NCBI GenBank assembly: GCA_051294375.1 | Contig: CM119265.1 | Coordinates: 3,397,844 to 3,461,843 of the forward strand | Source of the DNA: Paraspadella gotoi | Taxonomy: Eukaryota > Chaetognatha | Reading direction: 5' to 3' | Length of the DNA: 64,000 nucleotides | In this document: positions 22,301-32,439 of the stretch, piece after piece | Position numbering within the stretch: position 1 is the stretch's first letter | Layout of the letters: every line of letters starts with the position of its first letter | The notes under the pieces: model-generated | Databases searched by the model: none | What the model saw: the letters and a program-made list of their open reading frames with translations, nothing else | What the model was told of the DNA's origin: nothing | Program-made: the position numbers and the translations under genes

Positions 22301-22816
22301 GGTGTCGAAACGATCGCGATTGCGCGAATCAAACCGGCGACGCTTTGGCGCGACGACGAAGGAGAAGAACGGGCCACTCAGCCGTCCCCTCCGCCACCTC
22401 GGCCCCCTCGGGGTCGTCGCCCAGGTCCTCGAAGGTGCCAGCCGTCTCCAACGTCTCGCCAAACGCGCTCAGAAACTCGCCGTCGACATTCAACGTCACA
22501 AAGTCAAAATCAAAACGACGACGACGATGGTGATGACGATCAACAGCCTCACTCCCATCCAGCCCCTTTGGCAGACAGACTCGAAGCCCCAGCGCCATCC
22601 GATGAAACAGGCGCTGATAATCAACAATCATTGACCTTCGGTGCCCCTCCATCGTCGCCAGTGCCGACGCCGACACAGCCGGAAGCGATTCAGCGTGAGC
22701 CACGCCCACCAGTGGAACGTGTGTTGCGTCCAAGACGATCGAACTTTTCTTACAAAATAAACTCTTCAACTCGACCTGATTACAACGCCGTCCTATGCCA
22801 TTTACTCGAGTTGTAA
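19256..22816 (+). CDS. pol: Gypsy Pol polyprotein (PR-RT-RNase H-IN)
   Basis: The frame is open from 19256, after a TGA at 19253; numbering here counts from the GTG at 19301 (1171 codons). The aspartic protease region has WLVDGGALISLVPP with Asp31, where D-T/S-G is usual, and ILGANFL near residue 94. RT spans about 168-430 with the catalytic YVYLDDIL (Asp331/332). RNase H starts with TTDASD (Asp479). Integrase has an HHCC zinc site (His691 onward; CVPCQQAK) and the D757, D815, E851 triad with exact D35E spacing. The C-terminal 150 residues are Pro/Arg-rich with no chromodomain seen. Translation of pol probably needs a -1 frameshift from gag. Confidence 0.85.
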   Translation, partial: QEGAAVGKWRRGPAQVNAVPRAKDDSPDNFLLHVKDASDGRHWLVDGGALISLVPPTLAQRTAGPVGPQLQAANGSPINSYGVVHRRIVLGSRVFPFDVIAADVTQNILGANFLAEFYLAPNHRDGTLIDLRDLSTIACDISEASPPSRVNFIDQKDNKFYQLLDRYPTLSTPTFEIKAPKHGVKHHIPTFGRPCQARARRLPPEKLAVAKAELEKLVALGIAKRAKSSWSSPLLCVPKADGGWRCCGDFRRLNSKTKDDKYPVKLLADFNAELAGKKIFSKIDLLKGYHQIPVADEDVPKTAVITPFGLFVFLRTPFGLKNAGQDFQRMMDEILGDIPHTYVYLDDILVASNDEEEHLKDLKSVFDSLADNGLVVNRKKCILGEQSLEFLGYLVDATGVKPLPHKVEAIRATNPPTTVKELQRFLGMVNYYRRFIPKAAHHAAALYDILAGKPKQLNWSEKCSASFNAVKEALANAALLRHPQTNAQLALTTDASDIAVGAVLEQRTPQGWEPLAFFSAKLDEAQRRWPPFDRELYGAFRACRHFRHWLEGRSFTLYTDHQSLIHALHKNSEPQTTRHNFQLSVISEFTTDIRHVRGKANVVADALSRPNPPPIAAVDRPVPAEKTQDLYSTVNAIGQEGVDLEEMARHQTLDRDFQRLSQDARTGLQFRKVKVGNQELFVDISNGPARPFVPESWRRKIFDAIHSLGHPGVARTRETIASKFVWPSLKADATRWARECVPCQQAKVTRHVTPNIGEFEVPARRFHHINVDITIMPASNGFKNLLTIVDRFSRWPAAIPMTDMSSTSVVDALTHGWIANFGIPSNITTDRGAQFASTIWTQLAQSWGIKHSQTTAYHPQSNGLVERFHRRLKEALIALGNQEPHQWFWKLPSALLAIRTTIKPDIGASPAELVFGEGLAVPGDLLPPPIDEDDRLHDQRRRLRNNLRLEVERLQPTETSAHRAPRLYLPETLIDATHVFVQRAGVNPPLTAPYHGPYRVVSRDNLNFKVDVPGRGVETIAIARIKPATLWRDDEGEERATQPSPPPPRPPRGRRPGPRRCQPSPTSRQTRSETRRRHSTSQSQNQNDDDDGDDDQQPHSHPAPLADRLEAPAPSDETGADNQQSLTFGAPPSSPVPTPTQPEAIQREPRPPVERVLRPRRSNFSYKINSSTRPDYNAVLCHLLEL
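19274..19321 (+). promoter_or_regulatory. Candidate -1 ribosomal frameshift signal between gag and pol
   Basis: A slippery heptamer G GGA AAT (19274-19280) sits in the correct gag phase for X XXY YYZ. It is followed at once by GC-rich DNA able to fold: GGGC-CAGCG pairs with CGCTG-T-GCCC around a CAGGTGAA loop that contains the gag stop, with further outer GC pairs. The pol frame is -1 and has no stop after 19255, so slippage here would fuse Gag to Pol. Confidence 0.6.
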
Positions 22817-22987
22817 CTGTAATCCTAACTTTTGATTACCTTTTTTTTTAAACTGTCCCTATTACTTACCTAGAGTAATTTAAATTAGTCACATCTTGCG
22901 TTCGAATCAATAATTCGTACCTCTTTGAGCCCAATCGTTCCGTAAACTGTAGAGTTTCCGTCTGGGGGGGATGTAGATTCGAACCCG

Positions 22988-22997
22988 NNNNNNNNNN
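22988..22997. other. Assembly gap of 10 N
   Basis: Right border of the Gypsy element. The sequence after it (from 22998) matches the error-rich copy at about 12115, so the SLC6 intron resumes here. Confidence 0.85.
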
Positions 22998-23076
22998 TTT
23001 ATTTTTTAACTTAAATAATTAATCTAAATGTTGGGGCGTTCTTGGAAAATATGGTCAAGTACTCCTCTTTCCCAAC

Positions 23077-24291
23077 CTTTCTAAACGATTTAAAATATTT
23101 GGAGAAGTAGAAAAAGACAATGATCCAAGCAAAAGCCAAACAGTAAACCAAGTGGGGAACAAAGTGAGTTCCTTTGTGGTCGTCGTGAACACCTCCTCTC
23201 ACCCACACGATGACAGCGTTGAACCAAAAATCTTGAACGGCGTGACGAGGGTAGGACTCGTTGCAATATATGCCTTGAGGTAATAATTATAATTTCCTCA
23301 TTTATCAACTATTTTCAAAGGGAATTAACTTAATACCCAAATGTTTTCCAAAGTTTTGATTATCCCCAGGATCAGCTGTAGAAGTGATATTTGTATCGAA
23401 GGGACTGATGTTGACTTTATTTCTGCTGTAGAAGTTGCTGTAGGAGCTGATGATGGATCTGTTGAAGATGTGATAGTCGTCGTCGTCGCATGTGACGCCA
23501 GATGAGAAAGTTTGATTGCAGCTCAAAAATGGAAGGCTCGAGCTGAAGGACTGCGGGATAAACAGTAAACAATAATATAAATAAATAAATATATTAATCG
23601 CTTGAGTTCACTCACGCTATAAAAATAATACAATGTGTAACCAAGGATGACATTGTGATAAATGGCGATGATGAAGGATGTCCAACACATTGCGACGCCG
23701 ACTCCAGAGAAGGCACGAGTCAAACTGCCTGTCAACTTTTTGGGCAAAGAGAAAGGGGTTGTTTGGTGCTGCTAGCTACATTTACCATAAATTTTGACAT
23801 TTCACATTCAGAGTTTCACCAGCAATTCTCACCTGAGCAGGCCCTTTCTTCAGCATCTTCCCCAACAACAGCTCCATATAGCAAAGGGGATCTCTGATCA
23901 AGATTGAGACAATGATGTAGGCCCAAAGGAAGGCGCCCCCGCCATAGTGTTCGGCCAGATAAGGAAATCGCCAAACGTTTCCCAAGTTGATGGCTGCAGA
24001 CAAATAGTGAGAAACGGGAAGTAATGTAGGACTCATTTCTTATAAAAGGTCGTCCTCATTCTTTAATAAGGGTAAGCGAGCAAGTTGGGATTGAACCCCG
24101 AGACCTAGTGGTCATAAACAGAAGACACAATGAGCCACCGGGTCCTGAGAGGAAGGTCTATTTACGGGGTGAACCTGATCAATATTTCCATTTTTTTCTC
24201 ACATCTCTGTCAATTTACCTTGCCTTACCGTTTGCAGAAAATAATCCGACTTTCTCTTGTCCGGATCAAAAGTCAGGACTCGTCTCACAAC
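23077..24291 (-). CDS. SLC6-family transporter, 5' exons (pre-TM1 to TM4)
   Basis: Five exons whose phases fit throughout: 24219-24291 (donor CAAG|GTAAAT), 23833-23993, 23616-23735, 23337-23550 and 23077-23273. Their products give KSDYFLQT, then AINLGNVWRFPYL with GGGAFLWAYI (TM1-2), SGVGVAMCWTSFIIAIYHN (TM3), SLPFLSCNQTFSSGVTC (loop 2 with the conserved Cys pair) and YPRHAVQDFW with LAFAWIIVFFYF (TM4). Spacing from KSDYF to NVWRF matches SLC6 exactly. The position that is Asp in monoamine carriers and Gly in most amino-acid carriers is Asn here. The start codon exon lies further upstream and was not found. For the third exon an alternative acceptor 7 bases in (ACAG|GC) would break phase. Confidence 0.88.
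24080..24157 (-). repeat. tRNA-derived SINE fragment (family A)
   Basis: On the minus strand an A-box-like GGTGGCTCATTG is followed about 30 bases later by a B-box GGGGTTCAATCCC, the internal Pol III promoter of tRNA-derived SINEs. Related heads (CACCCGGTGGCT) occur at 40535 on the plus strand and 53540 on the minus strand. Confidence 0.5.
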
Positions 24292-24299
24292 CTGAGAAA

Positions 24300-26340
24300 G
24301 AATCACTAGTTACTCAAATCATATCTAAAAAAAATCGAAAAAAAAAATATCCTAAAGCTCATAAATTGAATTTAATAAAATCATGTATAAATTATCATAT
24401 ATTTACATCTGTTAATTTTCTTCCTGGCGATTGTCGCGCCATGTTGTCTGCACAGCCGTTTTTTTTTTGTTGATTTTTTAATTGAGAAAAATCGCGAGCG
24501 AAGGTCAGATTTGAGATCTGAAATCAACGAGCGGTAATTGGGTTTTTTTAGTGGCAAAGATCAATCAACTGATTGAAAATGTTTTAAGGTATTGTTATGA
24601 TTTATTTCTACTGGTAAACATTGATAATGTACAAAGGAAAAAAATCTACATATTAAAATCTTACATATTCATGAAATTTGTTATCTAAATATTGGTTACA
24701 TTTATCATTGCATATTTTGTATTTTTTTCTCTCTTCTACCTATACATGTATGAAAACGAGCTTTCTTTGCTATTCATACTAAAATAACTATGCGCATAAT
24801 CTGCTAGTATTTTCTTTAATTTCTATTGTCGCATTTTTGTAGTTAAGGGAAAAAAACCTTTTTTGTCTCGATTTCCTCTTGACGTCATAATTCTTCATCC
24901 ACTTCACACGTGATATGATATCGATTTTTTTTAAAATATGCTGATTAAACCTAATATCTTTATCTTCTCCCCTCTCTGCCTCTATCTCTCTTTCCATCTG
25001 TTCTTCCCTATCTCTCTTTCTATCTGTTCTTCTCTATCTCTCTTTATCTCTCTGAATCTATTTCTGGTTAACTCACAAAATAAACATTTTTTTTTCCTAA
25101 TACTAGTTCAATTTAGAAAATTACCAATTCATTGTCTTAAAAAGAAGCCGCATTGATAAGAGAGCTTATATTTCAAATGTAAGCCATGTTGCATAGTTAA
25201 GTTATACAATATGTATGGTACAATTAATAAATAGTAAGTACAATGTACTCAATAAAATAATTTAGGAATACAGAATAACATTCAAATTATGGACAGACGG
25301 TTGTATAGACTGACCAACAAATTTATCTTGAGCAATTCAAAAAGTAAATTCACTTTTTTGCACACTGATAGGAAAATATCACTATGAAAATTTGAAAATT
25401 ACATGTTTCACTATTTTAAGTTTTAGGTTTTTAGGTTTAATCCCAATATGCATGTATAGGCGAGCCATCACCAAATGATGATCCTTACCTTATTATATTA
25501 CTGTTTTATTTAATATTTAGAGTATTTATGATAAACCGATGGGAACTAAATACTTAACCAAGACCCAAACATTACAGAATTTAAGTATTTAAGTTTATGC
25601 ATATATTTTTTATTATTTACTTTTCTGTTATTTTTTTTACAATGTTTATTATTATAGGACTGATATAGGTTAGGTATATTGGATAGGAGCCAGTTGACTC
25701 AATCAATCCTATATATTATTATTTATGAGGTGCTGTATCTAATATATTTCATTTCCATTCTTCGACGAATGGTCGAGATGCTTTATCTACCCGATTACCA
25801 CGAAAGAGACATCAATAAGAAACCACAATTCAGTTTCAGGATCACAAATGAATTTCTCTCTCTCAATCTTCTTCTGTTTGCAGAAAGCCGCCATTGAAGA
25901 CGCCTCTTGGTGAACCCGATGGCGTTTGTTGTGAGATGGTAGCCTTGGTTACAGACTGTGAAGAGGAAATGGGAGATAATGACAGAACAGATGGTGAAGT
26001 AGATGATGAAGATGATAAACAGGATGGGGGAAGACCTAGAAGATAGATCAGACGGAAAGTCACAAAGAGGAAAAGAGAGAGAGGACGAAGCTGATGACTC
26101 GTGATAGGGATCCCAACTGAAAGTGCGTCTCACCGCCTGGGATGGTGAAAATGAAATTAATAAATATAATGTTCGTAAAATTTATTTGTAAATTCTTTTT
26201 CCTATTTAAATTCTGCTATCATTTTATTTATATTTAGAAAGCTATTGAATTCTTAAGATTAAGTAAGATTAAGTAAAATTACTGGATGAAATCAATTATT
26301 TGAATAATATAATTATTATTTTAATTTAACTGCTAAAATA
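24300..26340. other. AT-rich DNA upstream of the SLC6 exons
   Basis: The first exon and promoter of the SLC6 gene should lie somewhere here or beyond, but I could not pick a start codon. Positions 24960-25060 are CTCTATCT-rich. A possible coding patch at 25876-26136 on the minus strand is listed separately. Confidence 0.4.
25876..26136 (-). CDS. Possible exon(s) resembling the SLC6 pre-TM1 exon start
   Basis: An acceptor (CACCATCCCAG) at 26137 opens a phase-0 frame reading AVRRTFSWDPYHE. The SLC6 exon at 24291 begins VVRRVLTFDPDKR in the same phase. The following residues do not continue as SLC6; instead a hydrophobic SPILFIIFIIYFTICSVII appears. In another frame a second acceptor (CCTCTTCACAG) leads to SVTKATISQQTPSGSP and a stop at 25876. 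It may be part of a neighbouring paralogue, an alternative exon, or chance. Confidence 0.25.
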
Positions 26341-26349
26341 TTTTAAACA

Positions 26350-26440
26350 GCATATGGTGGACTATAATCCACCAACCGTTCATCAGCGACCATTTGTGTC
26401 GAAGGCAAGTCATTCGCCTCCCAACCCAAAGGTCCGTAAT
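26350..26440 (+). repeat. Family B short repeat, 5' fragment
   Basis: Starts with TGGTGGACTATAATCCACCA, then AACCGTTCATCAGCG and AAGTCATTCGCCTCCCAACC, stopping after CAAAGGTCCG. Only the first third of the roughly 230-bp repeat is present. Confidence 0.55.
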
Positions 26441-26514
26441 TTTTTCCCTTCAACTTCACTGATAATCATAATGTAGTTCCTGCTCTTTCATAAAGTTATT
26501 TTGAAAGTCCAAAT

Positions 26515-27060
26515 TAACGCTCCTCTCTCTCTCAATCTCTATCTCTCTCCTTCTCTCGTCTATTCAATCTCTCTCTTCTACTCTGCATCGTCTCTCTCTC
26601 TCTCAGATCTCGTCTATCTCTCGCTCTCTTCTCTCTCTCTGTGAACGCAAACCCACAAATCTTTGGGAATGGGAACCAACACCCTCTCTCTCGTCTTCTC
26701 CAATCACTTACTCGTCTCCTCTCTCTAAAATCTCCAAAACTCTCCCACTCTCAGTCTCTCCCTCTCTCTCTCTCAGTCCTCTCTCTCTCTATACTATCAG
26801 GAAGGAGAAATGGATTTTCTCGTAGATTCCTTGTTTTTCGCTCGTTAATTGTTCGACTGTTGTGAATTAATCTTCAGAATCTGGAAACAATCGTGTTTTT
26901 TCTCTGCAAAAACAGAAAACTTTCTTTTTTATTTTATTTTATTTTATTTACGTAAACAAAGATACTGCTAAAATACAAATTTTTCGTAATGTCTGACATA
27001 AATGCAAACATAATCAAATAAAATCAAAATGTTCATAAAAGAACAAAACGCTTCAATGTA
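26515..27060. repeat. CT-rich low-complexity tract and flanking AT DNA
   Basis: Positions 26520-26800 are dominated by TCTCTC interspersed with other bases. The rest is AT-rich. No gene seen. Confidence 0.6.
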
Positions 27061-29079
27061 AGACAAGTGCTGAGTCCTGCTATGCTATTATCTAGTTAGA
27101 AGGATGGGTGCCTTAACCCATCAAAGCCTGTCACAATTTTGAGGCAAAATAGCCTATATGTTAAAATAAATTAATATTTCATAAAAATCTTACATATAAA
27201 TGTATATACTATTTAGAACCGGTTTTGGTTCTGATTCAATTATCCAAAACAAAATATCTTGAATGTTTAAAAACATTATTTTAAAAAACAAAGCACTTTA
27301 CTTATAGTTACTTATAGTTATATGTAGCACCAAAAGGATTTAATTAAATAACTCGATTTTCAGCTGAGGGCGGCGCTGTAGTCGGAGAGAGACAGAAGAC
27401 AAAAGAACACGAGGTTAGAGGGAGGAGGAGGAGGAGGAGGAGGAGGAAGAAGANNNNNNNNNNNNNNNNNNNNNNNNNNNNNNNNNNNNNNNNNNNNNNN
27501 NNNNNNNNNNNNNNNNNNNNNNNNNNNNNNNNNNNNNNNNNNNNNNNNNNNNNNNNNNNNNNNNNNNNNNNNNNNNNNNNNNNNNNNNNNNNNNNNNNNN
27601 NNNNNNNNNNNNNNNNNNNNNNNNNNNNNNNNNNNNNNNNNNNNNNNNNNNNNNNNNNNNNNNNNNNNNNNNNNNNNNNNNNNNNNNNNNNNNNNNNNNN
27701 NNGAGAGAGAGAGAGTCTAGCTTCGTTTTTACACCTCCTTAGTGATTTAAAACTTAACTTTGCGGTTTTTAATAAAACAAAGAATTATTACGCGAAGCAT
27801 AAAACGAAGGATTAAAAAGAAAATGATAGAAAAAAGGAAAAAAATCTCCCCTCGACCCTAATTCCTTCGAGGACCCTNNNNNNNNNNNNNNNNNNNNNNN
27901 NNNNNNNNNNNNNNNNNNNNNNNNNNNNNNNNNNNNNNNNNNNNNNNNNNNNNNNNNNNNNNNNNNNNNNNNNNNNNNNNNNNNNNNNNNNNNNNNNNNN
28001 NNNNNNNNNNNNNNNNNNNNNNNNNNNNNNNNNNNNNNNNNNNNNNNNNNNNNNNNNNNNNNNNNNNNNNNNNNNNNNNNNNNNNNNNNNNNNNNNNNNN
28101 NNNNNNNNNNNNNNNNNNNNNNNNNNNNNNNNNNNNNNNNNNNNNNNNNNNNNNNNNNNNNNAACTTCTTTTATTTTTGTTCTTCCTAACGTTTTTTTTT
28201 TTAGTTCCGGATGAAACAAAGGAAGAAACGGAATTAAAATAGTAAGTAAAACTATATTTAAAAACTTGGATTAAAATGTNNNNNNNNNNNNNNNNNNNNN
28301 NNNNNNNNNNNNNNNNNNNNNNNNNNNNNNNNNNNNNNNNNNNNNNNNNNNNNNNNNNNNNNNNNNNNNNNNNNNNNNNNNNNNNNNNNNNNNNNNNNNN
28401 NNNNNNNNNNNNNNNNNNNNNNNNNNNNNNNNNNNNNNNNNNNNNNNNNNNNNNNNNNNNNNNNNNNNNNNNNNNNNNNNNNNNNNNNNNNNNNNNNNNN
28501 NNNNNNNNNNNNNNNNNNNNNNNNNNNNNNNNNNNNNNNNNNNNNNNNNNNNNNNNNNNNNNNNNNNNNNNNNNNNNNNNNNNNNNNNNNNNNNNNNNNN
28601 NNNNNNNNNNNNNNNNNNNNNNNNNNNNNNNNNNNNNNNNNNNNNNNNNNNNNNNNNNNNNNNNNNNNNNNNNNNNNNNNNNNNNNNNNNNNNNNNNNNN
28701 NNNNNNNNNNNNNNNNNNNNNNNNNNNNNNNNNNNNNNNNNNNNNNNNNNNNNNNNNNNNNNNNNNNNNNNNNNNNNNNNNNNNNNNNNNNNNNNNNNNN
28801 NNNNNNNNNNNNNNNNNNNNNNNNNNNNNNNNNNNNNNNNNNNNNNNNNNNNNNNNNNNNNNNNNNNNNNNNNNNNNNNNNNNNNNNNNNNNNNNNNNNN
28901 NNNNNNNNNNNNNNNNNNNNNNNNNNNNNNNNNNNNNNNNNNNNNNNNTTCGCTCCAGGTTTGTGTCATCCCCAGTTCTTCACTTCATTGATTTTTGTCC
29001 TTTTTTCTTTATTTCATCCATTGAAAGAAGCAAGACAGACGAAAAGAAAGAGAGAAAAAAGATAGAAAGAATGAAAGAG

Positions 29080-29118
<39 letters not shown>

Positions 29119-29170
29119 AATAAAGGAGCGACAGACATAAAATAAAAGAGAATCGAGGATTATTTATGTT
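27061..29170. other. Gap-rich region without a recognisable gene
   Basis: Three N gaps (27454-27702, 27878-28162 and 28280-28948) are separated by short AT-rich sequence. The first is bounded by (GGA)n on the left and (GA)n on the right. (GAAA)n lies at about 29075-29120. Apparent long ORFs through the Ns are meaningless. Confidence 0.7.
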
Positions 29171-29768
29171 TATGTCTTTTGTTCTCGCGCCGTTGAAATC
29201 CGACCCCGAGAGATGGCGCGACCATGCGAGGCCAAGATGGCGTCGGAGGAGTGGAAAAAAAAAGGGGGAGAAACGCCCTCTCGTGGAGGAAGGGTAGAAC
29301 TAAAACATGTTGCTTATAAAAATCGAAAAATAGACTTGCGAAGGTTTAGAATTGTTTTGAGCTCAATCACTTTTCCATCTTAGTACTTTATACTTTATAC
29401 TTCTTTTTATCTTCTCTCGTCTCTTTAACTATCTTCTTTCAATCTCTGTTCTAATTTCTTTTCTTTTTATCTTTCTTCTTAGTTATTATCTCCTCATTTC
29501 TACTTTACTTATCTAATCTTCTACCAAAATCTGCCAAAATCTTTCTTTTCTTTTCTCTAATTTCTCAAAAGCTGACGTTTCTCTGTCCATCATTATTTTT
29601 CTTAGATTTTTAATATTTATTTTAATATTTTTAATATTTAATATTTATATATATTATATCATTATTTTATTTCTCTTTATTTCACTTATTTATCACTTTT
29701 ATAATCTCTCCATTAGTCCCTTTTACCCAATTTTTCTATTTCACTGTCTTTCCCTCTTATTCGCTTTC

Positions 29769-29821
<53 letters not shown>

Positions 29822-30518
29822 CCTCTCTCGAGAGATTGAGAGATTTCTCGCTCAATTTCGCCGCGAGTCGGATTTTTATGGAGCGAGAAGCGAGACGCTC
29901 GGTTACATACGGGACTTTCAAAAATTTGGCGGAAAGAGGGGATAAACATGTAAATCCCGTTACATCCGTGTCCTTAACAATTTGGCATAAAGAGGTGATA
30001 AACATGCAAATCGAGTTACATACGGGCATTAAGAAGTCCAGAACTAACCTTGGCTTGAGTCTTGTGCGTTAATGAATTGAGTCTGCGACTTGTAGTGCAT
30101 CCGGAAATTAAAAAAAAATATACTATTATACTTTTTGTTTATGGTAATACTATTAATTTTGGAAACTGAAATAGTAATTTGATCGATTATACAATTTAAT
30201 AGATAAATGAGTAAATAAATTAAATTTTATGTCTTTTGTTTTTTCCGTTGACCCTTATTGCGATGTCATAATTATCATCATCATATCATCAATATCATAT
30301 TCATTGTTTCTCATCTTCATCTTCGTCGTCGTCGTCGTCGTCGTTTTCGTCTTCCCTACCGCCGTTCCCTTCCCCTGTTCAATTGACCCCGCTCGCCCGA
30401 TGAGGCCACTCTGTCTCGCTCTCGCCACGACTCCGTCTCATCATCATTTTAAGATCGTTTTTTGTGATTTTTGCATAATTCGTCATAATCACGGCTGCCC
30501 CTTTGAGGGGCGATAGAG

Positions 30519-30608
<90 letters not shown>

Positions 30609-31370
30609 AGAACTGTTGTGAACTAATTTTCTGCAGGGTGAAGTTTTTTCCATAAATTTATGTTTAGCTTTTTATGTGATATTACTATATTTGAATGTAT
30701 CTTATGACTGAGCTAAAACAGTAGAGCACATTCAAAACTAATATTTTTATATTTCAAAACATTTGTGCATAATTGAACAAAGTTTTAAAGCTGAAAAATT
30801 AAAAATATCTTTTTTGGCACTTTCCCAAAAACGCTGCTTGTGAAAAATATAAAATCAAGGAAATGAATTTTAAATGAATTTTGAAGCAGACTACTCTTAA
30901 CTTTATCGTTACCAATGACGTGACTCTCTCTCTCTCTCACACTCACAAACCTCGGCGACCATCCATCCACTCTTATCTCTCGCTAACTTCAGCTAATTTT
31001 CAACAATTATTTTTCTTCTTCTTCTTTTTCTTCTTTTTCCGAATCCGTCCGTCCGTCCGTCCGTCCGTCGACCAGAATATCACAAGTGGAGACAGAAAAT
31101 TTAAAAGGATCAACATCCGTGGTTGTTATTTGTTTCTGTATGTTTGTTTATGTTTTTAAAGAAGGTGAACATCATAATAGCGAATATTGTGAGACTTATT
31201 TTGAAAAAAAAAGGTTATCAAATTATCAAAGCTCATTTGTCATTTTGTTGGTTCAATCGTGAACTATTTAAGTCAATTCAATGAAAAACACAATACATAA
31301 GACGTTTCGGTGGTCACCTCAACGAAAAATATCACGAGAGATATAACTAGACCAGTTCCGAATTTGTTGG
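29170..31370. other. Repeat-rich intergenic DNA
   Basis: A short GC-richer patch at 29180-29290 contains CCAAGATGGCG, a YY1-like motif, but no exon follows it. (TC)n lies at 29771-29816. Two and a part copies of a 56-57 bp unit (starting GTTACATACGGG at 29902, 29959 and 30015) follow. There are (CGT)n at 30322-30345, (GA)n at 30522-30605, and TTC/CCGT repeats at 31010-31068. No gene is supported. Confidence 0.55.
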
Positions 31371-32150
31371 GTCACCCGATTCCCGCCGCAACCGACGCCC
31401 ATAAATTTGAGTTCATTTAGTTGCAAATTGGCGGGAAGTTTGACATCGGACCTCGAGGGGCAGAACTTCGTCAAGGGCCTCACACACTTGGCTTTTTTCC
31501 TCCTCGCGGTCCTACGATCTACCCACACGGACCACACTCTGCCCACACCACAATACCCACATCGCCCCTTCGGACCCTTTATTGTCGAAGATGATTACGG
31601 AGGAGGAGATTCGAAGTCTTGAGTGGGAATTGGGTGGTCAGATGGAGGTGGTTGCAAGGGTGGTGGTTGGATGGTGGAAGAAGATGACGGGATGAGGGTG
31701 GAAATAGAAGTGGTGGCTAAGAGTGGTACTGGTCAATAGTGGACAATTGTGAGAGGAAAGTTATTGGAGGATGATTAAAGTTTTCGACTTTGAGAAAAAC
31801 CTCAAAAATCTAAAATCTAAAACGTAAATGTAAATCTAAATCTGAACAATCTTAAAAATCAAAATAAAATCTAAAATCTAAAACGTAAATCTAAATCTAA
31901 ATCTGAACAATCTAAAAAATAAAAATAAAATCTAAAATCTAAAATTTAAAACGTAAATCTAAATCTAAATCCGAACAATCTTAAAAAAACAAAATCAAAT
32001 CTAAAATCTAAAATAAATCGTTGCTTGAACTACTTTAAATTGTTTTTAATTTAAAATCTAAAATCTAAAATTTTAAAAAACTTAAAAATATTGAAAATCT
32101 TAAAAAAAATCTAGTAAACAAAGATTGATTTTAGCTTAAAAGATTTATTG
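31370..32150. repeat. Unassigned GC patch and a CTAAAATCTAAA minisatellite
   Basis: 31400-31620 is GC-richer and open in one plus frame ending DDYGGGDSKS, but it has no clear splice borders or family resemblance. 31795-32110 is a tandem array of a roughly 55-60 bp unit built from CTAAAATCTAAAACGTAAAT and CTAAATCTGAACAATCT. Confidence 0.5.
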
Positions 32151-32220
32151 CAAAACTTTAAACGAGTCTTATATTTTTTGCAAGGGTCGTCAACCCATAG
32201 TGACGACGCTCACGGCGAAA

Positions 32221-32286
32221 GGGTCAAAGGTCAAATGAGTCGTTTGAGGTCAAAGGTCAATCGGGGCGAAAAGGTTCATGAGGTCA
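32221..32286 (+). promoter_or_regulatory. Two DR1 nuclear-receptor half-site pairs
   Basis: GGGTCAAAGGTCA (32221-32233) and AGGTCAAAGGTCA (32247-32259) are direct repeats of the AGGTCA half-site with one-base spacing. A third half-site AGGTCA lies at 32281-32286. DR1 is bound by RXR- and HNF4-type receptors in animals. No gene start is identified nearby, so the function is inference only. Confidence 0.35.
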
Positions 32287-32354
32287 AAGAGGAAGATTTT
32301 TTTATTGGGGGGAAGCGGAGAGGAAGGGAGGGATAGAGGAAAGTGAGTCCATTA

Positions 32355-32380
32355 TGTTAGAGAAGAGAGAGAGAGAGAGA

Positions 32381-32439
<59 letters not shown>

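Larger units (their letters stand above)
18108..22987 (+). mobile_element. Ty3/Gypsy LTR retrotransposon, internal region with truncated LTR end
   Basis: The element carries gag (18207-19304) and pol with the order protease, RT, RNase H, integrase (19301-22816), which is the Ty3/Gypsy order. There is no envelope ORF. A G-rich polypurine tract at 22964-22970 is followed by ATGTAG, so the 3' LTR should start at about 22972 with TGTAG; only 16 bases remain before the 10-N gap at 22988-22997. The 5' LTR and primer binding site fall in the 100-N gap. GC content is visibly higher than the surrounding DNA. Both ORFs are intact, implying a recent copy. Whether it truly sits in the SLC6 gene is unproven because gaps flank it. 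Confidence 0.85.

Noticed and set aside
18877-22769. Many ORFs of 60-190 codons inside the Gypsy element in other frames
   Set aside because: Shadows of gag and pol in GC-rich sequence; none carries a domain.
28276-29145. Long ORFs across N runs (also at 27812, 33970, 35304 and 42311)
   Set aside because: They are open only because N codons cannot be stops; they are not evidence of genes.
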